Origin: Candolleomyces eurysporus
Lineage: Eukaryota > Basidiomycota > Agaricomycetes > Agaricales > Psathyrellaceae
Length of the DNA stretch: 11,541 nucleotides
Direction: 5' to 3'
Assembly (NCBI GenBank): GCA_027579435.1
Contig: JANBPK010001768.1
Coordinates: forward strand, 1 to 11,541
In this document: piece by piece, positions 1 to 9,116 of the stretch
Numbering within the stretch: the stretch's first letter is position 1
How the letters are laid out: every line of letters begins with the position of its first letter
The notes under the pieces: model-generated
Databases searched by the model: none
Told to the model about the DNA's origin: nothing
Seen by the model: the letters and a program-made list of their open reading frames with translations, nothing else
Made by a program: the position numbers and the translations under genes

Positions 1-1280
1 GGCTGATGCACCAAGGCGTCGGTCGAGACCGTCGTATGCGCGCCGGACTGCGGTACAGTCGAGGAGGACAGAAGAAGTATTGGCTACCCAAAGCCGAAAC
101 GAACCGGGATTCTGGGTTATTAGGCCAGGCCGTCTCCAAGATCGCACCAGACCAAGAGAGCGTCCACGCGCCTCTGCTCTCGCGTCAAGCACAGAGCGTC
201 GTCCATTTGGCACCCGACATGATGCAAGACAGGGACGACGAGCCGTCGTTCTGGGGAGACCCGGAAGTCGAGGACGGATACGATTTGCCGTTTGGCGATA
301 TCGACGAGGCGGATGAGGAGCTATTCGACCACAGCAAACGTTACTTGTTCGGAGACTACAATTACCCTTGTATCGATGTCAGCACTGAAAGTGCGAGGAG
401 GACGATGTGGGTTGAGGAGGAGCGGGTATTGCGGGACGAGCGAGGGGCGTGGTTCTCGCCTATCCGTGGGGCGAAAGGTCAGGAAGCAATCCGCAGTCGT
501 GATGCGCCCGCATGGCAGGGCTATGGCGCAGTCGGTACCAGCCAACCACCACGCCCTACNACCCAATCATCAGACGAGATTCGTGAAGTACCCGGTTCGA
601 GGGTCATCGACCATGATCAGGAGCGGGAGGAACGGGCTGCAGCGTCGACGTCGCGGGGTGGTGTAGCGTTGAAGTGGACGAAGAAGAATCAAGCTTCCGC
701 AGCCTCGTCGTCATCCTCACGTCCCAGTCCACGCATGCGTTCGTCTGCTTTGAACAGAGCGGATTCGTCGTCGTCGGCTGGGAGTAGTAGTAGCAAACTA
801 CGGTCACCGCCTGCGCTCGGTTCCCGATCCAACTCGCGCTCTTCGCCATTACCTCCCGACGCGGTCGACCTCGTCGTCGAGGATCCCAATGCAACAGAAG
901 AACGCGCGATGGACCGCCGGAAAGCCGAGCCTGCCTCTCGAGCACCTGGGCTCAGGAAGGTCTATCGAAGAGGGTTCGAAGCCGAAGCATCCGATGGACA
1001 CAGAGTCAAGGGAGAAGTCGAAGTCGAAGATCCAAGTCATCACGATAGAAGGAGAGTTGATGCTGCTGAGAAAATCATCCACACTATCGGAGACGATGGC
1101 GACGACGATGGGAGCGAGGAGAGGGAGCACAGTCACGTATCGTCACCTTGGGACACTGTTAGTCGGTCTCCTGAGGAGGCAGTGGTGGTGACGGCAGAGC
1201 CTCCTCCAATGCATGCTAGAGTGGAGGCGTACAAGTTTGAGGATATACCGGGATCTTCTGAACATAATCCATGGGCTTAG
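1..1280 (+). CDS. Unrecognised Ser-rich acidic protein, 3' part
   Basis: I do not recognise a family. The frame is already open at base 3, so the true start probably lies left of the window; the first ATG inside is at 6, and the frame runs to a TAG at 1278. Seen in order, numbering from that ATG: a basic Arg-rich stretch (about residues 1-30), an acidic and aromatic block rich in Asp and Glu (about 75-120), Ser-rich low-complexity runs (about 215-285), mixed-charge segments, an Asp-rich patch near residue 365, and a C-terminal tail ending KFEDIPGSSEHNPWA. Most of it should be disordered, which suggests a regulatory or scaffold role, but that is only inference. An N at 560 makes the middle uncertain. 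If this N is a spurious base like those at 1971, 6267 and 8893, the frame upstream must change, for example through a very short 41-base intron at 478-518 (GTCAGG...GGCAG, phases agree). It is convergent with the peroxiredoxin gene. Confidence 0.6.
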   Translation, partial: LMHQGVGRDRRMRAGLRYSRGGQKKYWLPKAETNRDSGLLGQAVSKIAPDQESVHAPLLSRQAQSVVHLAPDMMQDRDDEPSFWGDPEVEDGYDLPFGDIDEADEELFDHSKRYLFGDYNYPCIDVSTESARRTMWVEEERVLRDERGAWFSPIRGAKGQEAIRSRDAPAWQGYGAVGTSQPPRPXTQSSDEIREVPGSRVIDHDQEREERAAASTSRGGVALKWTKKNQASAASSSSSRPSPRMRSSALNRADSSSSAGSSSSKLRSPPALGSRSNSRSSPLPPDAVDLVVEDPNATEERAMDRRKAEPASRAPGLRKVYRRGFEAEASDGHRVKGEVEVEDPSHHDRRRVDAAEKIIHTIGDDGDDDGSEEREHSHVSSPWDTVSRSPEEAVVVTAEPPPMHARVEAYKFEDIPGSSEHNPWA

Positions 1281-1473
1281 GATTGGGTGTACTTCTATCT
1301 TTCCCTGTCTGTACATTACTCTTTTCGCATTTCTTTTCGTGGTACAGCTTTGACGACGATCAAGGATTTTCGTGACGCCATTTAATTTATGTCTCCTGTC
1401 TAGTTCTACATACACTTCGCAATCGCATCTACAATTTTCATACCTCCATCCTTCTAGTAGCGTGCTTCTGAAT
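1281..1473. other. Convergent 3' intergenic region
   Basis: This is the short spacer between the plus-strand stop at 1278-1280 and the minus-strand peroxiredoxin stop at 1474-1476. It is T-rich on the plus strand just after gene 1, as expected for 3' untranslated sequence of two genes that end towards each other. I see no further coding signal. Confidence 0.6.
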
Positions 1474-2366
1474 TTACAAGTGGGCCAGGACTGCATCAGC
1501 TCCAGAGACCGTAACACCGCGTTCGGTTTCAATCTGTCTCCAGATTAGTTCCCTTTTCTTTCTTCTAGGGGAAGGTCGGAAAGGTGCTTACCCCGACGTA
1601 TTTGACGACGTTGTCCTCGAGGATCAGAGCATACCGGCTGGTTCGAATACCCAAACCGTTAGCTGTGAGATCCTTATCGAGGCCGAGCTTCTTCGACCAT
1701 TGTGCGCCATTATCTGACAAAGCGATGATCTAGGAAGGTTCGAGGTAAGCAACGAATTTCAGGGAATGAGGCTATCGGATATCGGCGTTTGCGAAATTAA
1801 GCGGTACGATGGGGAAGGGTAAATTTGGGGTAGGGCCATTTGAACGGACGAACCTTATCCTTGAGACCCTCAAAACGGGCCCATCCGCTCATCACGAATG
1901 GGTCGTTGGCCGCGAGGACGGCAATGGCGTCGACGCCTTTGGCCTTGAATTGGTCGAATTTCTCGAGGTANGGGGGGGAGGTGGTTTGTGTGGCAGGTCG
2001 GCTGAACAACGAACACTGAGCGTTAAAGGAGGGGTGGACGAGTGAAGGCGTGTGTCATAAGACGTACAGTGAAGGCTCCGGGAACGGAGAACAAAACGAC
2101 CTTCTTTCCTTTCCACTCGCTGGTCGAGAGCTCGACGGCTGTGGGTCAATGGTGTCACCGAACTGTGGGGAATTGTGCGAACGAGAAAGATTCACTCACG
2201 AGCACCACAGACGAGCTAATTTTTGAAACAAGATATCGGAAATGATCAGCTGGTATTGTAGAGAATCCAGATGATGGCAACGTACGTTGTCATTCAAAGC
2301 TTCAGACCAAGGAATGTATTTGAAGGTTCCCTCTGGAATGGTATCTCCAACCTTGATGGCGGCCAT
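1474..2366 (-). CDS. Ahp1/Prx5-type thiol peroxiredoxin, complete, six exons
   Basis: It reduces hydrogen peroxide and alkyl hydroperoxides using a peroxidatic cysteine, recycled by thioredoxin or glutathione. Members act in the cytosol, mitochondria or peroxisomes. Exons: 2366-2286, 2215-2200, 2138-2068, 2001-1854, 1729-1592, 1533-1474. All five introns begin GT, end AG and are phase-consistent (70, 61, 66, 124 and 58 bases). The 170-residue product is the usual family length and begins MAAIKVGDTIPEG. The active-site motif PGAFTPTCH fits the peroxiredoxin PxxxTxxC signature and places the peroxidatic Cys at about residue 59. The conserved active-site Arg is in IRTSRYA (about residue 137). 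The C-terminus is VSGADAVLAHL, typical of fungal members. Cys30 (LVCG) sits where yeast Ahp1 carries its resolving Cys31. No peroxisomal SKL-type signal or clear mitochondrial presequence is seen, so cytosolic location is inferred. The N at 1971 is an extra base; without it HLPP-YLEKF reads through correctly. Confidence 0.95.
2200..2215 (-). other. 16-base microexon of the peroxiredoxin gene
   Basis: Exon 2 of the peroxiredoxin encodes only LVCGA plus one base. It follows an acceptor ending TTAG and precedes a strong GTGAGT donor. Joining exon 1 (phase 0) to it and it to exon 3 (phase 1) gives the continuous family-like stretch NDN-LVCGA-PVELSTSEW. Because 16 is not a multiple of three, skipping it would shift the frame before the catalytic Cys59. 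Confidence 0.85.
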
Positions 2367-3230
2367 GACTAGCTAGTGGCTGTAACAAAGGTGTGGGGTG
2401 AGGGTGCTGGTTAAGGTGAGAGGGAGTCTAGTTCCGTTGAGTTTCTGACCGGAACCGGTTATAAGGTTTCGTTCGTCGGTCGTCATGCCGCGTGCCGCGT
2501 GATTATGGCGAATGCGATTAGAAACCTGCACACGTGTGGTGCAATGCTTTATCAACGAGAAAGGATGTTCCTGCATTGAAGGGTATGGAAGATGGTCAGA
2601 GAACGAATGCTGGGGGAAATGAGTAAAGCAGGTGTAGGGGAAGTCAATCTTGGTGGACGTACATTCGAATCCTTGCAAAGAAAAGCCAAATATCCCAGAG
2701 GGCATGACCCTTCCCCCTCTTCCCTATCCGGCTGTTAGATCCTCCTTGGGAACATGTCTTTGTCATGGGTGGCTAGGACGGGAATCGAGAGATCGTCTGA
2801 AGGAGTGTGTATTATATATAATACTGTGATATATAATACATGAAACGAGGAGAAAGCTGTCTGAAAGAGAAAGGAAAGGGATCATGGAAACTAGAACAAA
2901 AGCGCGAGGCTTAATGCTAGTTTCTGAGGGTGGGGGGTAAGTCATGGGAGATCGCGCAGAGAGAGAAGAAAATTGCGCTGGGAAATGCAGAAGAACTGCG
3001 TGTGCCAGCCAGCGCAAAAGGGAAACCGAGAAAGAACAGAACGCCCAGCGGGTTATGCGCAAATCCCAACGACTTGAGTGCTTCCAGAAGTCCAGCTGGA
3101 AACCACCACTAAGTTGGGAGAGAGGTAAAAGCTCTAAGTCTAGTCAACAGAGGCTTCTAGAACTCTTCTTGTACAATTGTAAGTTCAAGGGGGAGCTAAG
3201 GCTCAACCAGCAACGATAGATGATGTTTCA
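2367..3230 (-). promoter_or_regulatory. Peroxiredoxin upstream region, possible 5' UTR intron
   Basis: This is the sequence upstream of the peroxiredoxin ATG on the minus strand. A pyrimidine-rich acceptor (TTTGTTACAG, ending at 2380) lies just before the start codon, and a GTACGT donor lies at 2662-2657. Together they would give a 283-base leader intron; this is plausible but unproven. AT-rich TATA-like sequence with a perfect 16-base palindrome lies at 2809-2824. Several short open frames on both strands (for example 2763-3062 minus and 2944-3219 plus) show no family resemblance and I regard them as chance. Confidence 0.4.
2809..2824. repeat. Perfect 16-bp AT palindrome with partial second copy
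   Basis: GTATTATATATAATAC equals its own reverse complement. The half TATATAATAC recurs directly at 2830-2839. It could be a TATA-type core promoter element, a recombination hot spot or simple AT-rich sequence; the sequence alone does not decide. Confidence 0.6.
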
Positions 3231-3780
3231 CAAAGTGACTTTGCTAACACACGGTAAGGTTCAAGATATGATGGATAACTTTGCAAACAGAGGTCACGGC
3301 CTTGAGCAACTTTAATGCAAGAACAATTCAATAAAACACAAGCGACATGACTCTGATTGACTTTGCAAACTTAAACACTCTTTTCTCAATAACAGATGGC
3401 TCTCATAGATTCCTGGGAACACAGTCCCGACATGAAATACAAATGCTAGCTACCTGCTAATGCTATAATAGATAAAACAGAGACGTATATATAGATAATT
3501 ATTGTTTGGCAGACAGACAGAAAAACAAACAGATGACAGAGACAGAGAGAGATAAGAAACACAATCACATGAGGGTATCAAAGGTTGAGAGTTGAGTCTC
3601 GAACTTTAGAACGCAGTCCAGGCTCTTCACAAACCTGTTCTGGATGCAGCTGTTGTCAAAGTCCGCATGGATATTCACCAAAGATTGCTCCTGGAGAGCG
3701 ATGCTCTTCCATTCACAAACCTGATCTGACAAATTGATCCGATTTTTGTGTGCTTGGCCCCACCAAGCCTCACCGCTTCA
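3231..3780. other. AT-rich intergenic region with scattered short motifs
   Basis: I see no supportable gene here. The motif RACTTTGCWAAC occurs at 3237-3248, 3277-3288 and 3359-3370, and TTCACAAACCTG occurs twice, at 3626-3637 and 3712-3723. A CAGA-rich microsatellite-like tract lies at about 3511-3553. The composition differs from the flanking genes, and the stretch may be the remains of an old repeat or mobile element. That last point is inference, since no transposase or terminal repeats can be seen. Confidence 0.5.
3511..3553 (+). repeat. Imperfect CAGA/GAGA microsatellite tract
   Basis: A purine-rich run contains repeated CAGACAGACAGA units followed by degenerate ACAGAGACAGAGAGAGA. It is imperfect and interrupted by AAAAACAAACAGATG. 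Confidence 0.7.
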
Positions 3781-4600
3781 CTACTCTGCTGACTCTTTCT
3801 TTCTCTTGGCTAGTGGNCAGGCTGAACTGAGCTTCGGGTAGATGACCACATAAGCTTTAGTCGTACTTTCCGGTTTTCCGAGCAGGTTCACGAACTTCGG
3901 ATTAGCCTTCCGATATTGATCACTGCTTCCGTTCCTTCCAATTCTGGTCATGTCAACGCTTATTGACTTAGCGGATCGCTCGTCAATTCTCGAAGCCACC
4001 GGCTGCTTCGTGAAGCCTTCCACTTAGCGAATGTCAGGGCGAATTCCCTTGTAATGTGCACAACTCCCTCCAGCATCGTACCTCGCCAGGTCAGGCATGC
4101 TGGTTAGACTTCGAATAGTATGACTGCGTTTCAGATACGCTTGCGAGACCTTCGTGAACTTAAAGTGTCGTCGCAGAACCGTCTTACTCAACGTTCTTTC
4201 GTACTCTAGGGCGTCTGCTTAGTTGACAGTCAGGGATAACTCCAACTCTTATATTTCCCTTCCTTCAAGAAGATCTCTTTAATTATCTATGTCGATTCAC
4301 GAACTTTACAAACAGATTTGCGAATTTGAGAGGGTGTCTACGCAGACGGCGTATCATCGCAATCAGGGTTTTGACCCGAACGATATTGGCGGTTCCCTTG
4401 GTCGTTTGCCCAAATACAAGTCTGGCGACGGCGAGGTCCCTGAAGGCACTGGAGTGGTGGTTGGGTACACGGCTACCACCTCCAAATTCCTCAGTGTTTG
4501 GAAGCTCACATTCAACATTGTATGGGTCGTTGTCATTGCCGATTGAGTGCTTGGCGATGGAGCGTTTCTGTTCTGTGCAGAACGTGTCCCTGTCTCGCAA
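3781..4600. other. Intergenic stretch with unsupported small frames
   Basis: Small open frames occur at 3781-4023 (minus, 80 codons with an N at 3817), 4289-4546 (plus, 85 codons) and 4283-4600 (minus, 105 codons). None matches a family I know. The last two overlap on opposite strands, so at most one could be real. Related short motifs recur: CAGGTTCACGAACTT at 3883-3897, TTCGTGAACTT at 4151-4161, TTCACGAACTTTACAAAC at 4296-4313 and CAGATTTGCGAATTT at 4313-4327. They resemble the motifs at 3231-3780 and suggest one degenerate repeat region across 3.2-4.3 kb. Confidence 0.4.
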
Positions 4601-4900
4601 CTTTCTCTACCTTCATTCTCATTTGACTTGGCAACCTGCCAATCTTCAACAGATCAGCTCTACTATACCTTTACTCTGCCTCTCAGCCAGTCTCCCTTAT
4701 TTGTAGTTGCCCTGCCCCCCCCAGATTTCAGCTTTCTTTCTTATCTTCATCCTATATCTGCGTTGTGCCAATAATATTGATTTGTCATTCTTACAACAAA
4801 TGAGCAAGATAATAATATAAGTCAGCAGTGATGCATTGTTGGTATCTGATTAAATAGACAGGAGCAAATGACAAAGGCCAGACAGAGCGATCTACGAGTA
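4601..4900. other. Pyrimidine-rich 3' flank of the dioxygenase-like gene
   Basis: No gene is visible. The plus strand is CT-rich with a run of eight C at 4715-4722, followed by AT-rich sequence around 4770-4830. On the minus strand it lies just after the last stop (4901-4903), so it is likely to contain the 3' untranslated region and cleavage site of that gene. Confidence 0.4.
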
Positions 4901-7900
4901 CTAGACAAGGTACTTGAGGGCATGAGAAAAGATGCGCAGGGAATGCTCCACACGCATAGGGTCGATCTCGGTATCTTTGTATGGACTGTACGTAGTGCCA
5001 AAGTCATCATACTCAACCATGAACTCTGGTATCTCGCTCAACAGGTGCCCAAGGTCAATCAAGGCCTGAGCCACCTGGGTCCTTCTTGTGTCGGCGTCTT
5101 TTTTCTTTCCATCCACCAGACCGAGTGCCTTGAGTCCCGACATTGCACCTTGGTTCAAGTGCACGATATATTTCGCCACATCACCAATACTGGGTGGTCG
5201 ACAAAACCCTGCGTATGCCAAATCACACGCCACGTCGAATGCACTGGTCCTGCTGAGCTTCCGAAACAGACGATACTCTAGCGTACCGCTCGGCTTGAGG
5301 TGTTGGTAGCATTCCTCGAAACTGGGATTTGTCTCCGCAAATCTCGACCATCGTGTTTCATCCAAGTTGCTCCAATAGCTGGTGATGTCGGAAATGAGCT
5401 CCTTTGTCGGCTCCGCCTTTTTTATCCTTCGATAAGCCTCCAGGAAATCCTCGGGATCCTTGTACAACATACTGTGGTCTGGATGCCAGGAGTAGACTAG
5501 AGGAAAGGCTCTCCATACCAGCAAGCTGAAGATCCTGGATTTCGATAGCGCCTTGTCGTTGTCGAATAAGTCTTGTCTGCAGCGAATTCAAGCAGGAGAG
5601 CGCTCCCTCAAAGGATAGTATGTCGTGGGGTCCATTTGTAGCTTCTTGAAGTATGGCGACGGATCTTGAGGATCCTCTTCCTGATCGTATGCCGTCGCGA
5701 GATATATCATTTCCTTCAACGTGTTCCAGCGAGGGGAAACACTTGGCAGCTGCTTGATTACATCCAATGCTGAGACTTCACGGTTTAACAACTGCTTGTA
5801 CAATTGAAATAGTTGACCTTCTTGGTGCTCAAGCTCGACAACGCTGTGATTCTCCAAAGCTGATCGGAACGGATCCATGTCGTCCTTTGTTGGATTGCGA
5901 TATCCCTTGTCGCCGAGTATAACATGAGACGGCTTCAGGTTGCTATACAACCTCCAGACGATGTTCATCGTCAAAGCTTCTTCCCCCATAACCTCCTCGA
6001 CGATCGAAGTGAACCAAGCCTGCTCCCTGTCGCAGTGCTCGTCTGCCCCAACCCACTTCTCCACAATGTCCGTCGTCATCTTCGTAGCAACCTTCACAGT
6101 CTGGGCCTCCCCCCGCAACATGCGCCTCAATTTGTATGGGTTGTCCACCACCACCTCCTTGCATCCCCACAACAACCCGTAGTCAGACCCTCTGAAGACT
6201 TTGCTTCCCTCCCTGTACACCAGCATGTCAACGACCTCGTTGGTGAGAGTGGACAACCAGTTTTGTNCCCCGGCTTTTGGGTCTCGCTAGTCGGGCGACG
6301 GACGCTGCCTCTTCTGCAACAGGACCTTCTAACCATCCCTGCATAGCTGTCTGCGACCTGATCAGGGTCATTCTCATCATCCGAAGCCTGTTCTCCTCCT
6401 GCCCGATGTACCGAGAGAGCTTGTGGCCGTCCTCCACGATGGTGCCGATCCCATCCAGCGCCGGGGCACCGGTACCTCCCAGTTCGATTGCTTCATTAGC
6501 CCCGTCTAGACTATCCTTGATGTCTTCATAAGAATTTTCTTTGTCTTCGTCTAGCTCATCCGCAGATCCAGGACCTCTTCTTCTAAGGTTTCGACCGTCA
6601 GCAGGCTGGTAAGCTTGAATAATTCCTCTGTAAACAGTGCCTCAGCACAAATGGACGATATACGGCTAGACAAACTTCTCACCTGGTTTCGGAGCAACAA
6701 CCTTCTTTCCCTTAGGCTTTTTCTTGACTAGAATCGTGGTCCAGGGCGGAGATACAGTGTCTTCTTCAGGGAGTTCGGCGCTGCCTCCATCTCCGGTCGA
6801 CCCAGCATCAACATGCTCGCCTGCACCCTTTCTCCGTTTTGAGACACAGCGAGATTTGCCTGACTGACCATGCTGCGGCAGCTCCGCTGCTTCGTTGCCA
6901 CTGTCACTGTCGCTGTCGACGGGGTCGACCCTCTTCCGCTTCCGCAAGTTGTACGTAGCCGCACCAGTGCCCGGTGCTAGTGAACGTTGAGCCTACAATT
7001 CGTAATAGTCTTGCAGTTCTGACTTACGATCCTCGGCATCCATCTCAACCGTTCCGGTTCGCTTATCCACGACGTTGCAAGTGGGGTTTGCGTCCATGGT
7101 TCCTAATTCACATCGTCAGATAGCTGAAAGCATTTGGGAAATCAGTCATACCTTCCGCAGTTTCATCGGCATCCAGAGATTCTATGTTGCACTGTCAGAG
7201 AGACAAAATCATTTAAGAGTTGGCCATACCTTCAACGTCTACACCTCTGCTGGCTAAAGAGGTCGATGCCGCCAAACCGCCATATCTCCTCGATGCCTCC
7301 TCTCTGATCCAGGCATTTTTCGTGAAATAATGCGGAATCATGGATCCATGCTTGAATATGTGTTCTTTGGTCTTCCGTTCGCACTCTTCCCGTTTGGCGT
7401 TTCTCTTGTTACTGGGATCTTCCTGAACTGGTGGCACCATCCCCCAAGAATCGACTGTCGTTTGATTACTGTCACCCTTCATGTAGCTGATCACTTGTGC
7501 CAGAATGGTCGGGTCCAGTTCAAACTGCAACGGCTCTGGAGTTTGAAGGAGGAGGTACCGTATGATGAGGTAGCAGACTCGACCGACATAGTTCGTGTAA
7601 CCCTCGTCCTGCATAATCCACGGCCCATCTCTGAGGAAGTTTGCGAAGGAGTCGGTTTGCAGCCTTCTAACAATATCTCTCTCCGCCCTACAGCGATATC
7701 AGTCAGATTTTCGTCGTTTGAATAACATCCGTCCTATAACCACTTACCCTGACGACCTCATCTCAGGAGCCAGGAATGCATGGATGTTAGGCAACGCTCC
7801 GATACGTTGTCTGGTCTCGGCGGCTGCCACTTGTTCAGGCGTATAATGAATGAGTGCAAACCGATAGGCTTTTGGTGAGCTGGGTGTTCCGGGCGAAGGA

Positions 7901-9116
7901 TACGGGGGTGTCCCAAGATGGTCATGCATGGCTTGGAAGGTGAGACCGAGGAAGTCGACGAGGTTGCAGTAAACACCCAACCCAGGTAAAATAAGACGAG
8001 GAGGGCGGTAGTTTCGAGGCAGCCTTGAGCGAGCAATCATCATGGAGTAGTGGCCGGGACAGTCCTTTCCGTCGCGATGAGGTCCGGCATAATGCCGACC
8101 CATCTGCCCCTCCATCAAAGTTCCTACAGCGCAGTGTCAATAAATCACCCGTTGACTATTCATTAATTGTCTACATACCGGCATAGGCTAGGTTACATTG
8201 TACTGTGTGATAGGCATAATTGTCCTTGCTTCCCAGCGGCGCCGTTCCATTCCTTTCAAACTCTCCTTTGAGGACCTCCTGGACTTCCGCCGGTGCATGA
8301 GCCATGTCCTCCATCGCCATACTTGTAGATGCCTGCCCGTCCCAGGTCAGATACAATAAAGGGAAGGAACAGGGATATAGCTCACCGTTACAACCGCTCG
8401 TGTCGTTTCATGCAGCTTGGTGGTCTGCCCCATCCACTTCCCGTTAGCGCAGGGAGCCTCGATATTCGTGTTGGGTTCGAGAGAGGTTCCCAATGTCCAG
8501 CATCGCATTCCCGTCTTGACCGGTTTGGGAGTGGGCTTGAGCCTCTCGAATCGGACAGAACTTTCGGTGATCTCGTCTTTGGGACCCATGAACTTATCCC
8601 GGGCTTCGTCGAGCTGGGCCTTGGTCTGTTCAGAATGTTTTTCTCTGCGAAATTTGAGTGTAAGCGCTGCAACCATTGGCCGAACGAGCAAGACGTACGG
8701 GCCAACCACCCATGAGACCGGGACGTCGTCCTCGGGTTTCCTGCTTCCGAACTCGTTCCGCGTCCAAAGGTAGTTGCCGGGTCCAATTTCCAGCATGCCT
8801 ATCGTAGAAAGAATATGAACATCGATCATCCTTTTCGCTGAGCAGGTAAGCCTCACCTTCAATACTTAACTCCCCTTCTTCTTTGTCCCCTTNCCCCCCT
8901 GGACATAGCTTCACCTGCTTGAAGAAGCTCCCGCATTCGAGGTTGCGTCGGCCTGGTATAATAAACGTAGGAACTTCCTCCGTTGTTTGTTTTCGGGTGA
9001 AGAGGGTGGTCCTTCGCGAGGTAGATGGTCGGCATGCGAGGGTTTCTGTTTTCGAGATACACAGGCTCCAAGTCCGAGTCGTAGTCTTCGACATAAGCCT
9101 TCTTGGAGCGCACCAT
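4901..9116 (-). CDS. TET/JBP-like Fe(II)/2OG dioxygenase with long C-terminal extension (spliced model)
   Basis: This is likely an Fe(II)/2-oxoglutarate dioxygenase; TET/JBP members oxidise methylated bases in DNA. Exons: 9116-8857, 8798-8386, 8332-8179, 8123-7748, 7687-7230, 7181-7152, 7102-7028, 6976-6683, 6625-5661 and 5576-4901. All junctions are phase-consistent, and the first eight introns are 48-60 bases. The Ns at 8893 and 6267 must be dropped as extra bases. The model gives about 1232 residues, or 1031 if the TGA at 5588-5590 is a real stop. The start ATG opens MVRSKKAYVEDYDSD. In the core, GPHRDGKDCPG supplies H291-x-D293, followed by RLILPGLGV, then FQAMHDHLG with H342/H344 as the distal iron ligand, then YRFALIHYT with R363 as the likely 2-oxoglutarate ligand. 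Residues 600-680 are rich in acidic patches and basic clusters (LRKRKR, SKRRK, KKKPKGKK) that look like nuclear localisation signals. Residues after about 687 are unrecognised. The family call rests on motif layout only, so another 2OG oxygenase branch is possible. The gene is head-to-head with a Helitron. Confidence 0.55.
5577..5660 (-). other. In-frame TGA or weak-donor 84-base intron
   Basis: The long minus-strand frame from 6625 to 4901 is broken by a single TGA at 5588-5590. It can be removed by a candidate intron from GTCGCC (5660) to CTGCAG (5577). That intron is 84 bases, keeps the frame and joins DP to QDLFDND. The acceptor is good but the donor is poor. Otherwise the TGA is a real or assembly-derived nonsense codon. 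Coding-like sequence continues for 228 codons after it. Confidence 0.5.
7152..7181 (-). other. 30-base microexon of the dioxygenase-like gene
   Basis: This short exon lies between a CATAG acceptor (ending 7182) and a GTATGA donor. It joins ...GVDVE to ...GTMDANPTC with matching phase 1 on both sides and encodes ESLDADETAE. The nearby upstream CAG acceptor would give a stop codon within the exon, which supports the choice made. As 30 is a multiple of three, skipping it would keep the frame. Confidence 0.6.

Noticed and set aside
1143..1532. 129-codon minus-strand frame
   Set aside because: It crosses the end of gene 1, the intergenic spacer and the last peroxiredoxin exon in another frame; a shadow.
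2373..2705. 110-codon minus-strand frame just upstream of the peroxiredoxin, considered as a targeting extension
   Set aside because: It ends in a stop before the peroxiredoxin ATG, and splicing it to the first exon through the nearest acceptor also meets a stop; more likely 5' untranslated leader or intron.
3781..4023. 80-codon minus-strand frame (starts MEGFTKQPVASRIDE)
   Set aside because: No family resemblance, it contains an N at 3817, and it overlaps the repeated motif region; length is within chance expectation.
4283..4600. Overlapping small frames on both strands (105 codons minus, 85 codons plus)
   Set aside because: They lie on opposite strands over the same bases, match nothing known, and their most striking residues (KFANLFVKFVN) come from the repeated DNA motif.
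7330..7725. 131-codon plus-strand frame
   Set aside because: Antisense shadow of exon 5 of the dioxygenase-like gene, whose frame is supported by consistent splice phases on both sides.
4901..9116. Minus-strand gene as a KDZ-type transposase instead of an oxygenase
   Set aside because: I see none of the expected transposase core or SWIM/CxC-type zinc motifs, while the H-x-D, distal H and R order of a dioxygenase is present.
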